Positions 8,852-18,309 of a stretch of 64,000 nucleotides of DNA are shown here, in pieces (within the stretch, counting starts at the first letter, position 1; every line of letters starts with the position of its first letter). The position numbers were made by a program, and so were the translations under genes. Source of the stretch: JABURQ01 sp029243145. GTDB lineage: Bacteria > Planctomycetota > Planctomycetia > Planctomycetales > Planctomycetaceae. A model generated the notes under the pieces. The model did no database searches. It had not been told where the DNA came from and saw only the letters and a program-made list of their open reading frames with translations. The stretch spans positions 124,001 through 188,000 of the forward strand of contig CBFHYX010000001.1 of NCBI GenBank assembly GCA_965660145.1, written 5' to 3'.

Positions 8852-10348
8852 ATGTCTTATGAAGTTGAGTGCGGAGAGTGCAGCAAACAGATTCTGATTG
8901 AGGATTTGGGTGTCGAAGTTGCCTGCCCACATTGCGAGACGGTCTTAATTCTTAATGCAGAGGATGTCACAGAATACGTGGAAGAAGACGTTCAGGAAGA
9001 TCTCACACAATCGGAAACAACTGGAGCGACAGACGAGCAACAAGCCTTTGACTTCAATTTCACGGACAACGCCAACGTCGAGCAGGCAGAGAATGGCGGC
9101 GATAGTGGAGTCGCTTCAGCCATCTTGACCAAAGAAGAAGCCGAGAGCGTGGTAGAGCAAGCATCGACGGAAGATACGGTGCAAGCCATCGAGCCTCCCA
9201 ATTTTGATTTTCTCAATCAGACCACGCAAGAGACTGCATCAACGGATGAAACCGTGGCGACGAAAGAAGAAACTCCGAGCTTTAATTTTACGGATCCCGC
9301 CGTAAGTGACTCGAACGCCACCGAAGAATCAAAGACAGAAGAAGCCCCTATTGAAGAAGCTGCTTCCACCGAGGAGACACCTGAACTGAATTTTGGCGAG
9401 ACTCCTGCAACCGAATCGGCTGAAGCTCCTGCGTTTTTTCTCGACACGTCAGCTTCTTCAGACGACCAAGAAGCGGATGTCGATGCGGCAATAGAAGCTG
9501 CTGATTCTGAAACCGAGAAAGTTAAAGAAGTGGCCGCGCTGGAGGAAGAGACGGGCGAAGAATCGACCACAGAGCCTGTCGGAGAGAAATCGATCAGTGA
9601 TACCGGTGGATATTCTCGACGATCCCGAGGCCCATCCCCCAAAGTGTTTCAAATTCTGGTCAGTTACTCGATTTTGATCACGATAGCGTTTCTGTATCTG
9701 TTTTTCAGTTTCTTTCAGGCCAAGCCCCATCAACTGGAAAGCTTGCCCGATATTGCTCCGGCTGAAGAAGGAGAGTTTCGCTTGATTCGTGAGAATGCGA
9801 GTCTGGCACCGGGACACACCTTACTGATCGGAGAGACTCAGCGATTCGGCAATATCGAGGTGACTCCGTTAGGAGTCGTTCGAGGCTCTTTGGAATTTGA
9901 GCATTTTCAGGGTGCTCTCGGTAACGATGTCCCTCCGACTCGTCCCGTCTTCAAACTGAAACTAAAAATCAAGAACGTCTCTGCTGACCAGGTCTTTGCC
10001 CCACTCGATACAGATCTTCTCGCGTTACGCGAACACGATCCCAAGGATTATGATCGAGTCTACGCCAACAGTTGGGTCTGTAACTCGAGTGATCTCGGGA
10101 ACCGAGAAAATCGAGTCTTGATGTACAATCATCCGCCAACTAGCGAATTTGACATCAAGGGTTTTGTCGCTCGGCCTCTCACACCGGGCGAAGAAGTGGA
10201 AACCTTTCTTCCAACAGTCGAAGAAGGATTGGGGAGCCTCGAAGGAGACCTTGTCTGGCGGTTTCTCGTTCGGAAAGGATTCCATCCTTCGACTATGAAT
10301 GGGGTTACGACATTGGTTGAAGTGAAATTTTCTTCTGATAGCATCTAA
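8852..10348 (+). CDS. Zinc-ribbon, acidic-linker, single-pass membrane protein
   Basis: A 498-residue protein of unknown function with three parts. Residues 1-35 are a zinc ribbon with Cys7, Cys10, Cys25 and Cys28. Residues ~45-245 are a very acidic, Ser/Thr/Glu-rich linker carrying about five spaced Phe motifs (FDFNFTD, NFDFLN, SFNFTD, LNFGET, AFFLDT). A single membrane helix follows (about 265-288, VFQILVSYSILITIAFLYLF). The C-terminal ~200 residues form a folded extracytoplasmic domain (EGEFRLIRENASLAPGHT onward) that I do not recognise. CGGAG stands before the ATG. The topology predicts a cytoplasmic zinc ribbon and an outer sensor or binding domain. Confidence 0.8.
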   Translation: MSYEVECGECSKQILIEDLGVEVACPHCETVLILNAEDVTEYVEEDVQEDLTQSETTGATDEQQAFDFNFTDNANVEQAENGGDSGVASAILTKEEAESVVEQASTEDTVQAIEPPNFDFLNQTTQETASTDETVATKEETPSFNFTDPAVSDSNATEESKTEEAPIEEAASTEETPELNFGETPATESAEAPAFFLDTSASSDDQEADVDAAIEAADSETEKVKEVAALEEETGEESTTEPVGEKSISDTGGYSRRSRGPSPKVFQILVSYSILITIAFLYLFFSFFQAKPHQLESLPDIAPAEEGEFRLIRENASLAPGHTLLIGETQRFGNIEVTPLGVVRGSLEFEHFQGALGNDVPPTRPVFKLKLKIKNVSADQVFAPLDTDLLALREHDPKDYDRVYANSWVCNSSDLGNRENRVLMYNHPPTSEFDIKGFVARPLTPGEEVETFLPTVEEGLGSLEGDLVWRFLVRKGFHPSTMNGVTTLVEVKFSSDSI

Positions 10349-10524
10349 AAAAATGCAACATGATTCCCAAAGTGATCCAGATCTTCGTGGTAGAACGTAA
10401 GGGGGTCAGGGAAAGTCCTTGCTTACGACTGGCGTCTCGCTTGCATTACCGACGAGTCGCGTTTATCCTTTTCGATTCGTTTCTAGACTAAAACCACTTA
10501 TTTGACGTTAAAAGAGGTTCCTCA
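10349..10524 (+). other. Leader of rpsD
   Basis: The 176-bp gap before rpsD contains no gene. It has a G-rich stretch (taagggggtcaggg, near 10398) and ends with AAAGAGG before the start codon. In many bacteria S4 represses its own operon through the leader, so a regulatory structure is possible, but I cannot assign a known S4 leader fold here. Confidence 0.3.
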
Positions 10525-11133
10525 ATGGGTCGGTATACCGGACCAAAAGGACGTATCAATCGCCGTATTGGTGCGATCATTTTTGAAAATGCTGGTGCTG
10601 TGAAAGCACTTGAAAATCGCGACTCTCCTCCGGGGCAACACACCCGACGCCGGAAGTTGTCTGTCTACGGGACCGCATTGGTCGAGAAACAGAAAATCAA
10701 GTTCTATTACGGATTGCGGCAAAAAGTGCTTCGCAAGTACTTTGATAAAGCCCGCCGTTTGAAGGGCAACACTGGTGAGCAATTGCTGATTCTGTGTGAA
10801 CGTCGACTCGATAATGTCGTGCGTCGCGCGGGTTACTGCAAAACTCGACCACAAGCTCGTCAGGGAATCGCACACGGCCATTTTCTCGTGAATGGCAAAA
10901 AGATGGATCGTGCATCTTATCAGGTGAAAGCAGGCGATCTGATCACCGTCAAAAATCGCCCTAACCTGATCAACTTGTACAAAGAACTCAAAGAAGAAGT
11001 CTCCAGCGAACAAACTGGTTGGATTGATTTCGATGGTGCTTCTCTCGAAGCTCGGGTGCAAACATTGCCCAGCTACGAAGATGTCTCACTGCCGGTAGAT
11101 GTCGGTCAAGTGGTGGCACTGATGTCTCGCTAA
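10525..11133 (+). CDS. rpsD: 30S ribosomal protein S4
   Basis: S4 is a primary assembly protein of the small ribosomal subunit that binds the 5' domain of 16S rRNA. The product has 202 residues (usual 200-209). It begins MGRYTGPKGRINRR and continues PPGQHTRRRKLSVYG; the S4 RNA-binding domain (RRLDNVVRRAGYCKTRPQARQ, then HGHFLVNGKKMD) spans about 90-155. The N-terminal zinc-finger cysteines found in some S4 proteins are absent, so this is the zinc-independent form. The gene stands alone rather than in the alpha operon, with its own AGAGG ribosome site and a strong terminator right after it. Confidence 0.97.
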   Translation: MGRYTGPKGRINRRIGAIIFENAGAVKALENRDSPPGQHTRRRKLSVYGTALVEKQKIKFYYGLRQKVLRKYFDKARRLKGNTGEQLLILCERRLDNVVRRAGYCKTRPQARQGIAHGHFLVNGKKMDRASYQVKAGDLITVKNRPNLINLYKELKEEVSSEQTGWIDFDGASLEARVQTLPSYEDVSLPVDVGQVVALMSR

Positions 11134-11159
11134 GTTCGAGACAACAAGTTCAAGCAAAC

Positions 11160-11197
11160 AAAAAACGCCTTCCATTTTGTGGGAGGCGTTTTTTTGT
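11160..11197 (+). terminator. Rho-independent terminator after rpsD
   Basis: A stem AAAAACGCCTTCC / GGGAGGCGTTTTT with a loop ATTTTGT is followed by a run of T residues. It sits 27 bp past the rpsD stop and fits an intrinsic terminator; the A/T tracts at both sides make it usable on both strands. Confidence 0.9.
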
Positions 11198-11274
11198 AAA
11201 TGTCTTTGCTCGCTTCGATGAGTTCCCGCTACAGTGTGTGACCACAACAAGTCTTGTCGTCAGCGAGAAAGCGC

Positions 11275-11904
11275 ATGTCTGCCAACGAACGATATCAAAC
11301 CGTTTTACTCTTCGGTGCTCCCGGGGCTGGCAAAGGAACTCAGGGGAACATTCTGGGCCACATTCCCGGCTTCTTTCATCTCTCTTGCGGAGAAGTCTTT
11401 CGTTCTCTCGATATTCATTCTCCCGAAGGAAAGACCGTTTACGAAACGACCTCTCAAGGGAAATTTGTCCCGGATGAATTAACCATCAAAATCTGGAGAA
11501 AGTCTCTCGAAGGGCAGATTGCACTTTCGAGTTATAAACCGCACGAAGATATTCTCATTCTCGACGGACTGCCGAGAACGATTGAGCAAGTCGAACTTGT
11601 CAAAGAGCATATCGACGTCCGTCGCATTCTTTACCTGGTTTGCGAGAATGAGGAGGCGATGATCCATCGTATTCGTAGGCGTGCCATTCGAGAGAATCGC
11701 GTCGATGATGCCAACGAATCGATCATTCGACAACGGTATGAGGTATTTCACGAACAGACGGCACCCGTGTTGGATTGTTATCCCCAGGAATTGATTTCAC
11801 AAATCAACGCGATGGGGTCTCCCGCAGAAGTGTTGCAAGCGGTGCTGAAAGAATTGGTCCCGGTCCAGAACGCTCACTACCGGCAATTAGGGCGAAAGTT
11901 TTAG
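11275..11904 (+). CDS. Adenylate-kinase-like nucleoside monophosphate kinase
   Basis: A 209-residue cytoplasmic P-loop kinase of the adenylate kinase family, which transfers phosphate between ATP and a nucleoside monophosphate. The P-loop GAPGAGKGT is at residues 14-22; then FHLSCGEVFRSL (NMP-binding region, standing for the usual 'isTGdmlR'), ILDGLPRT (usual DGFPRT) and, after the short lid, RVDDANESIIRQRYEVF with the conserved Arg residues. The short lid without zinc cysteines resembles eukaryotic short-form enzymes. ATG 11275 is chosen over a TTG at 11254. A second, larger relative is at 56056-57246; with the canonical adk not seen near ribosomal genes, either may be the housekeeping kinase or a specialised paralogue. 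Confidence 0.85.
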   Translation: MSANERYQTVLLFGAPGAGKGTQGNILGHIPGFFHLSCGEVFRSLDIHSPEGKTVYETTSQGKFVPDELTIKIWRKSLEGQIALSSYKPHEDILILDGLPRTIEQVELVKEHIDVRRILYLVCENEEAMIHRIRRRAIRENRVDDANESIIRQRYEVFHEQTAPVLDCYPQELISQINAMGSPAEVLQAVLKELVPVQNAHYRQLGRKF

Positions 11905-11924
11905 GAAGAGCTAGCTTCCGTCTC

Positions 11925-14900
11925 TTACTTCACCTTCCTCTTCACGTCGGCAATACGTTTTTTGGCTTGGGCGGCGTAGGGACTCTCGGGAAAGTCTCGT
12001 AGCAAATCTTCGTAAGAAGTGAGTGCTTTCTGCCATTGTTCGAGTGCTTCGTCACATTGACCGGCCTGATAGAGAGCCGGGGCTTGCCACTGCGGAAACT
12101 GATAGAGCAGATAGACTTTCAAATACGCTTCCAAAGCCGGTTTGTATTTCTTTTGCAGCAGTAATGTTTCACCGATGAGGAACTGACATTTTGCGACTGT
12201 TTGCGTCTTCTCTCCAAACTCGTCTTTGGTGGCACTCTCGAAGGCGACAATCGCGTCTGCAAACTGTGCTTTATTTTTATGGGCGCGACCCATGATTTCC
12301 TGCATCTGATAACGGAAAGGCTTGGTCTCTGCAACGAGAATCATTTCCTCGGCAAGTTGGAAGACTCGGTCGTATTTCTTTTGTCGTATCGCAACTTCAG
12401 CTTGCAAGACCCACAATCGTGGAAACCAAGATGCCTGTTTGATGTCGGGTTGGTTTCGCTTCTCGAACAGGGTTTCCAGAACGTTGCCCGCTGCGGTTGG
12501 TTTGTCCTGATTCAGCAATGCTTCTGCACGATAAAAGTCGGCATCGTTGCGGAAGTCATCGTCCGGGTAGCGAGACTGATATTGTTCGCCGAGCTGATTC
12601 ACTGACTCCCAATTTCCTGCCGTGATCTCGATGCGGATGAGATGTGCGAGTGCCCGTTTCAAAAGTGAAGCATCCGTTTGAGGGTTCTGAATCAATGTTT
12701 GTAATTGAACGCGAGCGTTTGCGGAGTCTCCCGAAAGGATCGCAGATTCTGCCAATGAGAGTCGTGCATTGGCTGCGTAAAGGCTGCTGGGATTTTCTTT
12801 GAGGAGCCTTTGAAAGATGGCGTCGGAGCGCTCAAAGCGATTGGCGTTGGCGTTCATTACGGCCCATTCGCTCAATAATCGGTCGAGTGCGGGAAGATTG
12901 GGAAATCGTTCGATCACAAGTTGATAAGCGAGATCGGCTTCGGCGATTTTGTTCATCGCTTTCAGAATTCGTGCCGATTCCAATCCTCCGCGTCGGGCGT
13001 AGATGGCTGGTCCCGTGAGTGCCGTTGCATCGACCGGTTCTGTCGGTGCAAACATCTCGAAGGTGTTGGCAAACTGTTTCTGTGCGGCTGCGGTTTTCTC
13101 ACCTTTTCGCAATGATTCAGCCTGCATAAACGCGGCTTCCGGCGCCAATTCATGGCGTGCGTCTTCTGTCACAATCGTTTCAAAAACGTCAACCGCTTCC
13201 AGAAATTGCTGCTGTTGATAGAGACTCCAACCGAGTCCCGATAACGCAACGGCGCGCCAAGTCTCTTTTGGTTCAAGAGTGGCGAGTTTTTCGTACTGAT
13301 TCGCGGCACGCGAGTATTTTCCCACATCGTAAGAAATCTCGGCAGTTTCAAAGTAGAGTTTGGCTGCCAAAGCCGGTTCAGCGGCTCCGTCACTCAACTG
13401 AGTCAGCGCACTCGAAGTTTTCGCATCGTCGCCCGTCAAGGCCGCGCAAATGGCCTGAATTTGCAACACATCGGCAAACCCTTCGCGCGACGGCTTTAAT
13501 TTCAGAAAGAGATTCAGAGCGGCAATCGACTCTTTCGCTTGGATGGTGGCGGTTTGAGAGAGTTGTTCGATCCGCTGCTTCAGTTCGGCTCCCGAGTCTT
13601 CATTCGGTAGCGAATCGATCAGTTCCAATTGCTTTCGCAAGGGACGAGATTCAAGGTGCGCCGTCATGGCCAGTCGTCGATGACATTCCGACGAGATTAA
13701 ATAACTTTCGAACAGCTCAGACGATGATTCGGGCGTCAGTTGATCCAATAATGGTTTAAGCTCTGCGATGGCTTCTGGACAGCGATCCTGTTTTTCCAAA
13801 GAGCGGGCCAGATGATAACGACTGAGGCGGGCTAACGATTCGGGGGGATGACTCAATAACTCGCGGAAGATTCCTTCTGCCCGTTTGAGATCCTCCTTCG
13901 ATCCCTGGCGGATATCGATTTGACCGCGCAACAGTTTTTGATAACCGGCGAGTCCGCTTTCAGGATATTCTTTGTCCATCCGATTCAAGAGTGACGTGGC
14001 CGAATCAAGATCGGCGAGCAACAACGCAGACTCTGCCGCGAGATAGAGGCTGTCATCTGCGGTGGCGGCTTTAGGATCAACTCGTTGTGAGGCGAGAAAC
14101 TGTTCCCGCGCCTGTTCGTAGTTGCCCAATTTCAGTTGTGCATCGGCCCACTGAAAAAGTAACGGTGCGGCCGCGGGAACATTGCCGACTCCCTTCACGG
14201 CCTCTTCAAATGATTTGGCAGCGGAGGTGAAATCGCCGAGTGCTTTCTCACTCAACCCTTGCCAATAGAGAGCCATGGGGCGTTGTACCCCGGCTTTCGC
14301 GGCCTCAGAAAACTGTTCTTTCGCCTGTTCGTACTGCTTCCCCTGAAAGTAGGCATAGCCGGCGTTCATGCGGGCTGTCCCCGCGAGGCTGCTTTTCGGG
14401 AACTGTTTCGCCAAACGGGCATAATGAGTGGCCGACTCTGAAAACTGGGACTGTTCGTAATAGAGTTGCCCCAGTTTCATCAAAGCCTGATCATTTCGCA
14501 GTCCGGTGGGGTTTTCGGCGATTTGGCGATACCCGGCAATCGCTTCCTTCGTTTTTCCCGTCGCGACATAAGCATTGGCTTGTCCCCACAAGACATCTTC
14601 ACGCATTTCTCCTTGAGGAAAGGCTTTCAACGAAGCTTCAAAACTGGCCAATGCCTCGATCGCTTTTTTGTTCTGAAGTTGTGCATAGCCGAGAAAGGCA
14701 AGAGACTTTTCACGCGAGGCGTGATCGGGAAACTGTTTGTGAAACGTATTGAACTCCTGCTCGGCAGCTTTCATGTCTCCTAATTGAAAACTGCTGTAAC
14801 CAACGTGATAGAGTGCTTCCGGCAGGTTTTTACTATCGGGGTTGTTCGCTGCGAATGTGCGTAGATGCTTTCGGGCCGGTTCGTATTTCTTCAGGGTCAA

Positions 14901-15131
14901 ATTGATGACGCCCAGACGAAATCTGGCCAATTCGGTTCGAGAATGTTTCGGGAACTGCGTGACCAGTTTTTCGAGTGTTTCGGCAGCCGTCTCGTAGCGT
15001 TCCTGTCGGATGAGGCCGAGCGACAAATTGTAGAGATCGTCCCCTTCATCCGCCTGAACGAACGACGAGACAATCAGCGACGCGATCAATACGATCCCGA
15101 GAGAGGCGAAATGAGTCACACGGCACATCAT
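11925..15131 (-). CDS. Giant TPR-repeat protein, exported
   Basis: A ~1068-residue protein with a signal peptide (ASLGIVLIASLIVSSFVQA) followed almost entirely by tetratricopeptide repeats. Typical units read YETAAETLEKLVTQFPKHS, YEPARKHLRTFAANNPDS and QYEQAKEQFSEAAKAG, with about 25 or more repeats to the C-terminus (SYEDLLRDFPESPYAAQA). The pattern of '-FP-S--A--A' matches outer-membrane-assembly/YbgF-type TPR proteins. It is probably a periplasmic scaffold for protein complexes; no enzyme domain is visible. The ATG 15131 is chosen; a TTG seven codons upstream is also in frame. It converges with the adenylate-kinase-like gene, leaving only 20 bp between stops. Confidence 0.87.
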   Translation of the reverse strand: MMCRVTHFASLGIVLIASLIVSSFVQADEGDDLYNLSLGLIRQERYETAAETLEKLVTQFPKHSRTELARFRLGVINLTLKKYEPARKHLRTFAANNPDSKNLPEALYHVGYSSFQLGDMKAAEQEFNTFHKQFPDHASREKSLAFLGYAQLQNKKAIEALASFEASLKAFPQGEMREDVLWGQANAYVATGKTKEAIAGYRQIAENPTGLRNDQALMKLGQLYYEQSQFSESATHYARLAKQFPKSSLAGTARMNAGYAYFQGKQYEQAKEQFSEAAKAGVQRPMALYWQGLSEKALGDFTSAAKSFEEAVKGVGNVPAAAPLLFQWADAQLKLGNYEQAREQFLASQRVDPKAATADDSLYLAAESALLLADLDSATSLLNRMDKEYPESGLAGYQKLLRGQIDIRQGSKEDLKRAEGIFRELLSHPPESLARLSRYHLARSLEKQDRCPEAIAELKPLLDQLTPESSSELFESYLISSECHRRLAMTAHLESRPLRKQLELIDSLPNEDSGAELKQRIEQLSQTATIQAKESIAALNLFLKLKPSREGFADVLQIQAICAALTGDDAKTSSALTQLSDGAAEPALAAKLYFETAEISYDVGKYSRAANQYEKLATLEPKETWRAVALSGLGWSLYQQQQFLEAVDVFETIVTEDARHELAPEAAFMQAESLRKGEKTAAAQKQFANTFEMFAPTEPVDATALTGPAIYARRGGLESARILKAMNKIAEADLAYQLVIERFPNLPALDRLLSEWAVMNANANRFERSDAIFQRLLKENPSSLYAANARLSLAESAILSGDSANARVQLQTLIQNPQTDASLLKRALAHLIRIEITAGNWESVNQLGEQYQSRYPDDDFRNDADFYRAEALLNQDKPTAAGNVLETLFEKRNQPDIKQASWFPRLWVLQAEVAIRQKKYDRVFQLAEEMILVAETKPFRYQMQEIMGRAHKNKAQFADAIVAFESATKDEFGEKTQTVAKCQFLIGETLLLQKKYKPALEAYLKVYLLYQFPQWQAPALYQAGQCDEALEQWQKALTSYEDLLRDFPESPYAAQAKKRIADVKRKVK

Positions 15132-15283
15132 GGTTCCATCCGTTAACCGCAAAAAGAGAGGGGCGAGTGTACTTCTATCCTATCCCTCAAACCTGAACAG
15201 GGGCAAGGCGAACTACCGATTTCATGTCGAGTCGCGGGCAGAGTTTTCGATTTCAATCTCCCGGATCACCATGCTTCCTTAAT

Positions 15284-17284
15284 TTACGAGGATTTGGCAG
15301 CCGCTTTACTACTATTCAATTTGATACGGGCAATTCGCAGCAAACGCTCGTCAGGCTCTGCCGGAGGGGAGACCTGCAACATGACCGGCACCCAAAGTGG
15401 TCGTTTCGGTTTCTCTTCGGGCAGCCCGATTTGCGTCGGCAATTTGAAAGGAAGCTGATCTGCCTCGTACATTTCGGCTTTCGCGGGTTGCAGATAGAGA
15501 CGCCGTTTTTCAACCAATCCGATGAGAACCTCACAAAACGCACGATTGCAGCCCGAAAAAATAACGCAATTGGGTGAGGCTCGTAGCGCAAGCCCTTCTT
15601 CTCCTTCGACCTCTAAATAGTCGGCCAGGTCTCGCTGTAAGGACAATAAATCGACGGCCGTTCTCGGACGCACATATTCAATGACTGCCGCATTCAATTG
15701 CCCGCGTTCGGCGAGTTGCTTCCAACGATCACGGGCTTCTTCAGAGGGGCCCTCCTGTTTCAATTCCCCGTGACGGTCTTCCGATTCGAGCATCTGGGCC
15801 ACCATGCTATCGGGAGTCGCCGGTCGGCAGCGTTCCCGCGCCCATTCTCGCAGCGCGAATAGCTCGTCTTCTTTCGTTCGAGACAGTGGGATGGTCAATT
15901 CCTGTTGCTTGACGATGTCATCTTCGGAGAGAACGTTTTTCTGCGCATATGATTCGAGTAAGGCCGAGCTGATGATCTGTTCGATTTCCGCACCGCTGTA
16001 GCCGTCCATTGATTCCGAAAGACGTTCGAGATCAAACTTCTCAGCATCCCAACCTCGTTTGCTCAAGTGGACGCCGAGAATCTCTTTGCGTTCTTCAAAG
16101 TTCGGCAGGTCCACAAAGAAGAGTTCATCAAAGCGCCCGCGACGCAGTAATTCGGGAGGCAGTTTTTGGACAGAGTTCGCGGTAGCCACAACAAACACTT
16201 GTGACCAATGCTCTTCCATCCACGTCAGAAAGGTTCCCACTAAGCGTGACATGGTCGCGTCGCCAGCCGCTTCATCTTCAAAACCGGCAAACGCCTTATC
16301 AATTTCATCGATCCACAACACAACCGGAGCTATCGTCTCGACCAGCCTGAGCACATCGCGCAGATTCTTTTCCGAACCACCGCGATCCGAACTAAGTAAC
16401 GCGGAGGTCTCCAGTCGAATCAGCGGGAAGTGCAACATCTGGGCAGTCACGCGGGCAGTCAAACTTTTTCCGCAGCCCTGAACTCCCACGAGAAACACAC
16501 CTTTCGGCGTCGGAATACCTTGCTCTCCCGCACTGGATGTAAACGCATCCGAACGCTGAATCAACCAGTCTTTCAGTCCGGTCAAGCCACCGATCTCGTT
16601 GGCGTTTTCTTCCAGATCGTAAAACTCGAGCAGATCGGAGCCCTGGACCATTTGTCGTTTTTCAGAAACTAACGCGGCATAAACTTCGTCGTTGACTTCA
16701 TCGGCAACGTGTAACGTGAAGTGAAACGCGCGTCGGGCTTCCTGAGCCGTTAAACCGAGAACCGTCTTGGCAAGTTTTTCACATTGCTCGGGAGTGGGAT
16801 TCAGTTCGCTGCCGGACAGATGCAACTCTCGCACGACGTTGTGGAGTTCTTCGATCAGGTCAGACAGCGAAGGGAGCGGCAATGTCATATGGGTGGATAC
16901 GCGCGTTAACTCCAGAGGAATCTGCCCGGTCGGCCCCATCAGTAACAGGCTTTGATGTTTGTGTGACAGAATTCCGGCAAGATCGCGCAAGCGTCGAATG
17001 ACCTTAGGATCATTGAGGTAAGGATGAAAATCTTTCAGAACAATCCAACTCTTCTCGGGGAGTTTATCGATCTCCTGCAAAAATTCGAGCGGAGTTTGCG
17101 GAGAGACTTCAACGGCTCCACGACCTCCCTGGGTGATGCTCCAGACAATCAGTTGATATCCCAAATCGACCGACATCCCCTGCAAAGATTTCAGCCAGCG
17201 TTGTTCTTCATGTGTTTGCAAAAAGAACAGCGCCTCACCCGCGAGTAATCGGGAACGGATTTTGTCGAAGGAATCGTGTGACAT
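15284..17284 (-). CDS. Ycf46-like AAA+ ATPase
   Basis: A 666-residue cytoplasmic AAA+ ATPase of the Ycf46/FtsH-like class without a protease domain. Residues 1-230 hold the N-terminal domain found in this family (HEEQRWLKSLQGM, WIVLKDFHPYLNDPKVIRRL). The AAA module follows with Walker A GVQGCGKS (Lys near 273), Walker B VVLWIDEIDKAF, sensor ATANSVQKLPPEL and arginine finger RRGRFDELF, then the helical lid SMDGYSGAEIEQII. A further ~170 residues at the C-terminus are not recognisable to me (VEYVRPRTAVDLLSLQ-like, then LPTQIGLPEEKPKRPLW). ATG 17284 is chosen; the frame extends upstream without homology. Substrates are unknown. Confidence 0.88.
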   Translation of the reverse strand: MSHDSFDKIRSRLLAGEALFFLQTHEEQRWLKSLQGMSVDLGYQLIVWSITQGGRGAVEVSPQTPLEFLQEIDKLPEKSWIVLKDFHPYLNDPKVIRRLRDLAGILSHKHQSLLLMGPTGQIPLELTRVSTHMTLPLPSLSDLIEELHNVVRELHLSGSELNPTPEQCEKLAKTVLGLTAQEARRAFHFTLHVADEVNDEVYAALVSEKRQMVQGSDLLEFYDLEENANEIGGLTGLKDWLIQRSDAFTSSAGEQGIPTPKGVFLVGVQGCGKSLTARVTAQMLHFPLIRLETSALLSSDRGGSEKNLRDVLRLVETIAPVVLWIDEIDKAFAGFEDEAAGDATMSRLVGTFLTWMEEHWSQVFVVATANSVQKLPPELLRRGRFDELFFVDLPNFEERKEILGVHLSKRGWDAEKFDLERLSESMDGYSGAEIEQIISSALLESYAQKNVLSEDDIVKQQELTIPLSRTKEDELFALREWARERCRPATPDSMVAQMLESEDRHGELKQEGPSEEARDRWKQLAERGQLNAAVIEYVRPRTAVDLLSLQRDLADYLEVEGEEGLALRASPNCVIFSGCNRAFCEVLIGLVEKRRLYLQPAKAEMYEADQLPFKLPTQIGLPEEKPKRPLWVPVMLQVSPPAEPDERLLRIARIKLNSSKAAAKSS

Positions 17285-17481
17285 GGCAGTTTGAGATTCT
17301 GGATGAGAGGGTGTTGTCTGATGGACCCAGTGTCCTTGTTTTCGTCCGCGATTTCCAACCTGTTTCCGGCAGAACTGCGGGATTCCGCTGCCCTTGTCGA
17401 AGCCGTCCGAGATTGTCAAAATCTAGGCAGTCACAAACCGTGGAATTCGCACCACCATCATCCTGTTGAAAGCCTGCACTC

Positions 17482-17796
17482 ATGAGTCAATTATCACATA
17501 ACGTCTTCTTTACCCTCAAAGATCAGTCGGAAGAGAAAATTACCGGCTTGGTGGATGCTTGTCACAAATATCTCAAAGAACATCCCGGCGTTGTCTTTTT
17601 CGCCGCAGGACGATTGGGAGAAGAGTTTCAGCGTCCGGTGAACGATCAGGCGTTTCAGGTGGCATTACATGTGGTCTTTGCAGATAAAGACGCTCATGAT
17701 GCCTATCAGACGATTGAGGATCACCTGACGTTCATAGCTGAGAACAAAGAGAACTGGGAGCAGGTCCGCGTGTTCGATTCGTATGTGACACAATAA
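17482..17796 (+). CDS. Dabb (stress-responsive alpha/beta barrel) protein
   Basis: A 104-residue protein of the Dabb family, small dimeric ferredoxin-like barrels. It opens with LSHNVFFTLKD, the usual 'hvVlfklkd' strand with its conserved His, then helix EEKITGLVDACHKYLKEHPG, strand VVFFAAGRLG, and VALHVVFADKDAHDAYQTIEDHLTF, all typical of the fold. The ligand or reaction is unknown for most members. It starts 197 bp upstream-divergent from the Ycf46-like gene and is followed after 114 bp by an ACP-like lipoprotein. Confidence 0.88.
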   Translation: MSQLSHNVFFTLKDQSEEKITGLVDACHKYLKEHPGVVFFAAGRLGEEFQRPVNDQAFQVALHVVFADKDAHDAYQTIEDHLTFIAENKENWEQVRVFDSYVTQ

Positions 17797-17910
17797 TTGC
17801 GCGATCAGGATCAAATTGAATTCTGTGGTTCTTGAAGATCGTGGGAACTCTCAGAAGATCGACAGCGTCAGAAAAATGATGAGTCCATTCTGCATACTCG
17901 AGGTGAGCCA

Positions 17911-18309
17911 ATGAAAACTCTTTTGATCGCATTGTTTTCAATGCTGGTGCTCTCCGGTTGTGATTCTTCGAAGCCTGTAGGCCCCACGAACATTTCCGAC
18001 GCACAGGAAGAAATCACCTTCATTCGATCGACTCTGGCGACCCAATTGAATGTCCCCGAGGAGCAGCTAAAAAGCGATGTTCTCTTGGGCAAACTGAACC
18101 CGCCGATGGATGAAATGGCGCTGGTTAACCTCGTGATGGCCATCGAGCAGAAATACGATGTCACGCTTTCCGAGGACAAACTGCTCGCCTCGAAGAAGCC
18201 CAACCAGCATCACTTAATGTTGGAGCAAAATACGCTCAATAAGCTGGCGATTATCACACACGATGAGCGCAATGTAGCCGAGTCGTCACCAGGGTCCACG
18301 ACGCCCTGA
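17911..18309 (+). CDS. Lipoprotein with an acyl-carrier-protein-like domain
   Basis: A 132-residue predicted lipoprotein: signal with lipobox VLSGC (Cys17). Residues ~33-90 line up by eye with acyl carrier proteins: IRSTLATQLNVPEEQL, then LNPPMDEMALVNLVMAIEQK, where ACPs have 'lGaDSLdtVELVmalEe', then YDVTLSEDKL matching 'fdieIpdEda'. The serine that carries phosphopantetheine in ACP is replaced (DEMAL in place of DSLDT). A surface lipoprotein would not meet the normal acyl substrates, so this may be a re-used ACP fold for protein binding. Its end overlaps the end of the convergent site-2 protease gene by 24 bp. Confidence 0.78.
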   Translation: MKTLLIALFSMLVLSGCDSSKPVGPTNISDAQEEITFIRSTLATQLNVPEEQLKSDVLLGKLNPPMDEMALVNLVMAIEQKYDVTLSEDKLLASKKPNQHHLMLEQNTLNKLAIITHDERNVAESSPGSTTP

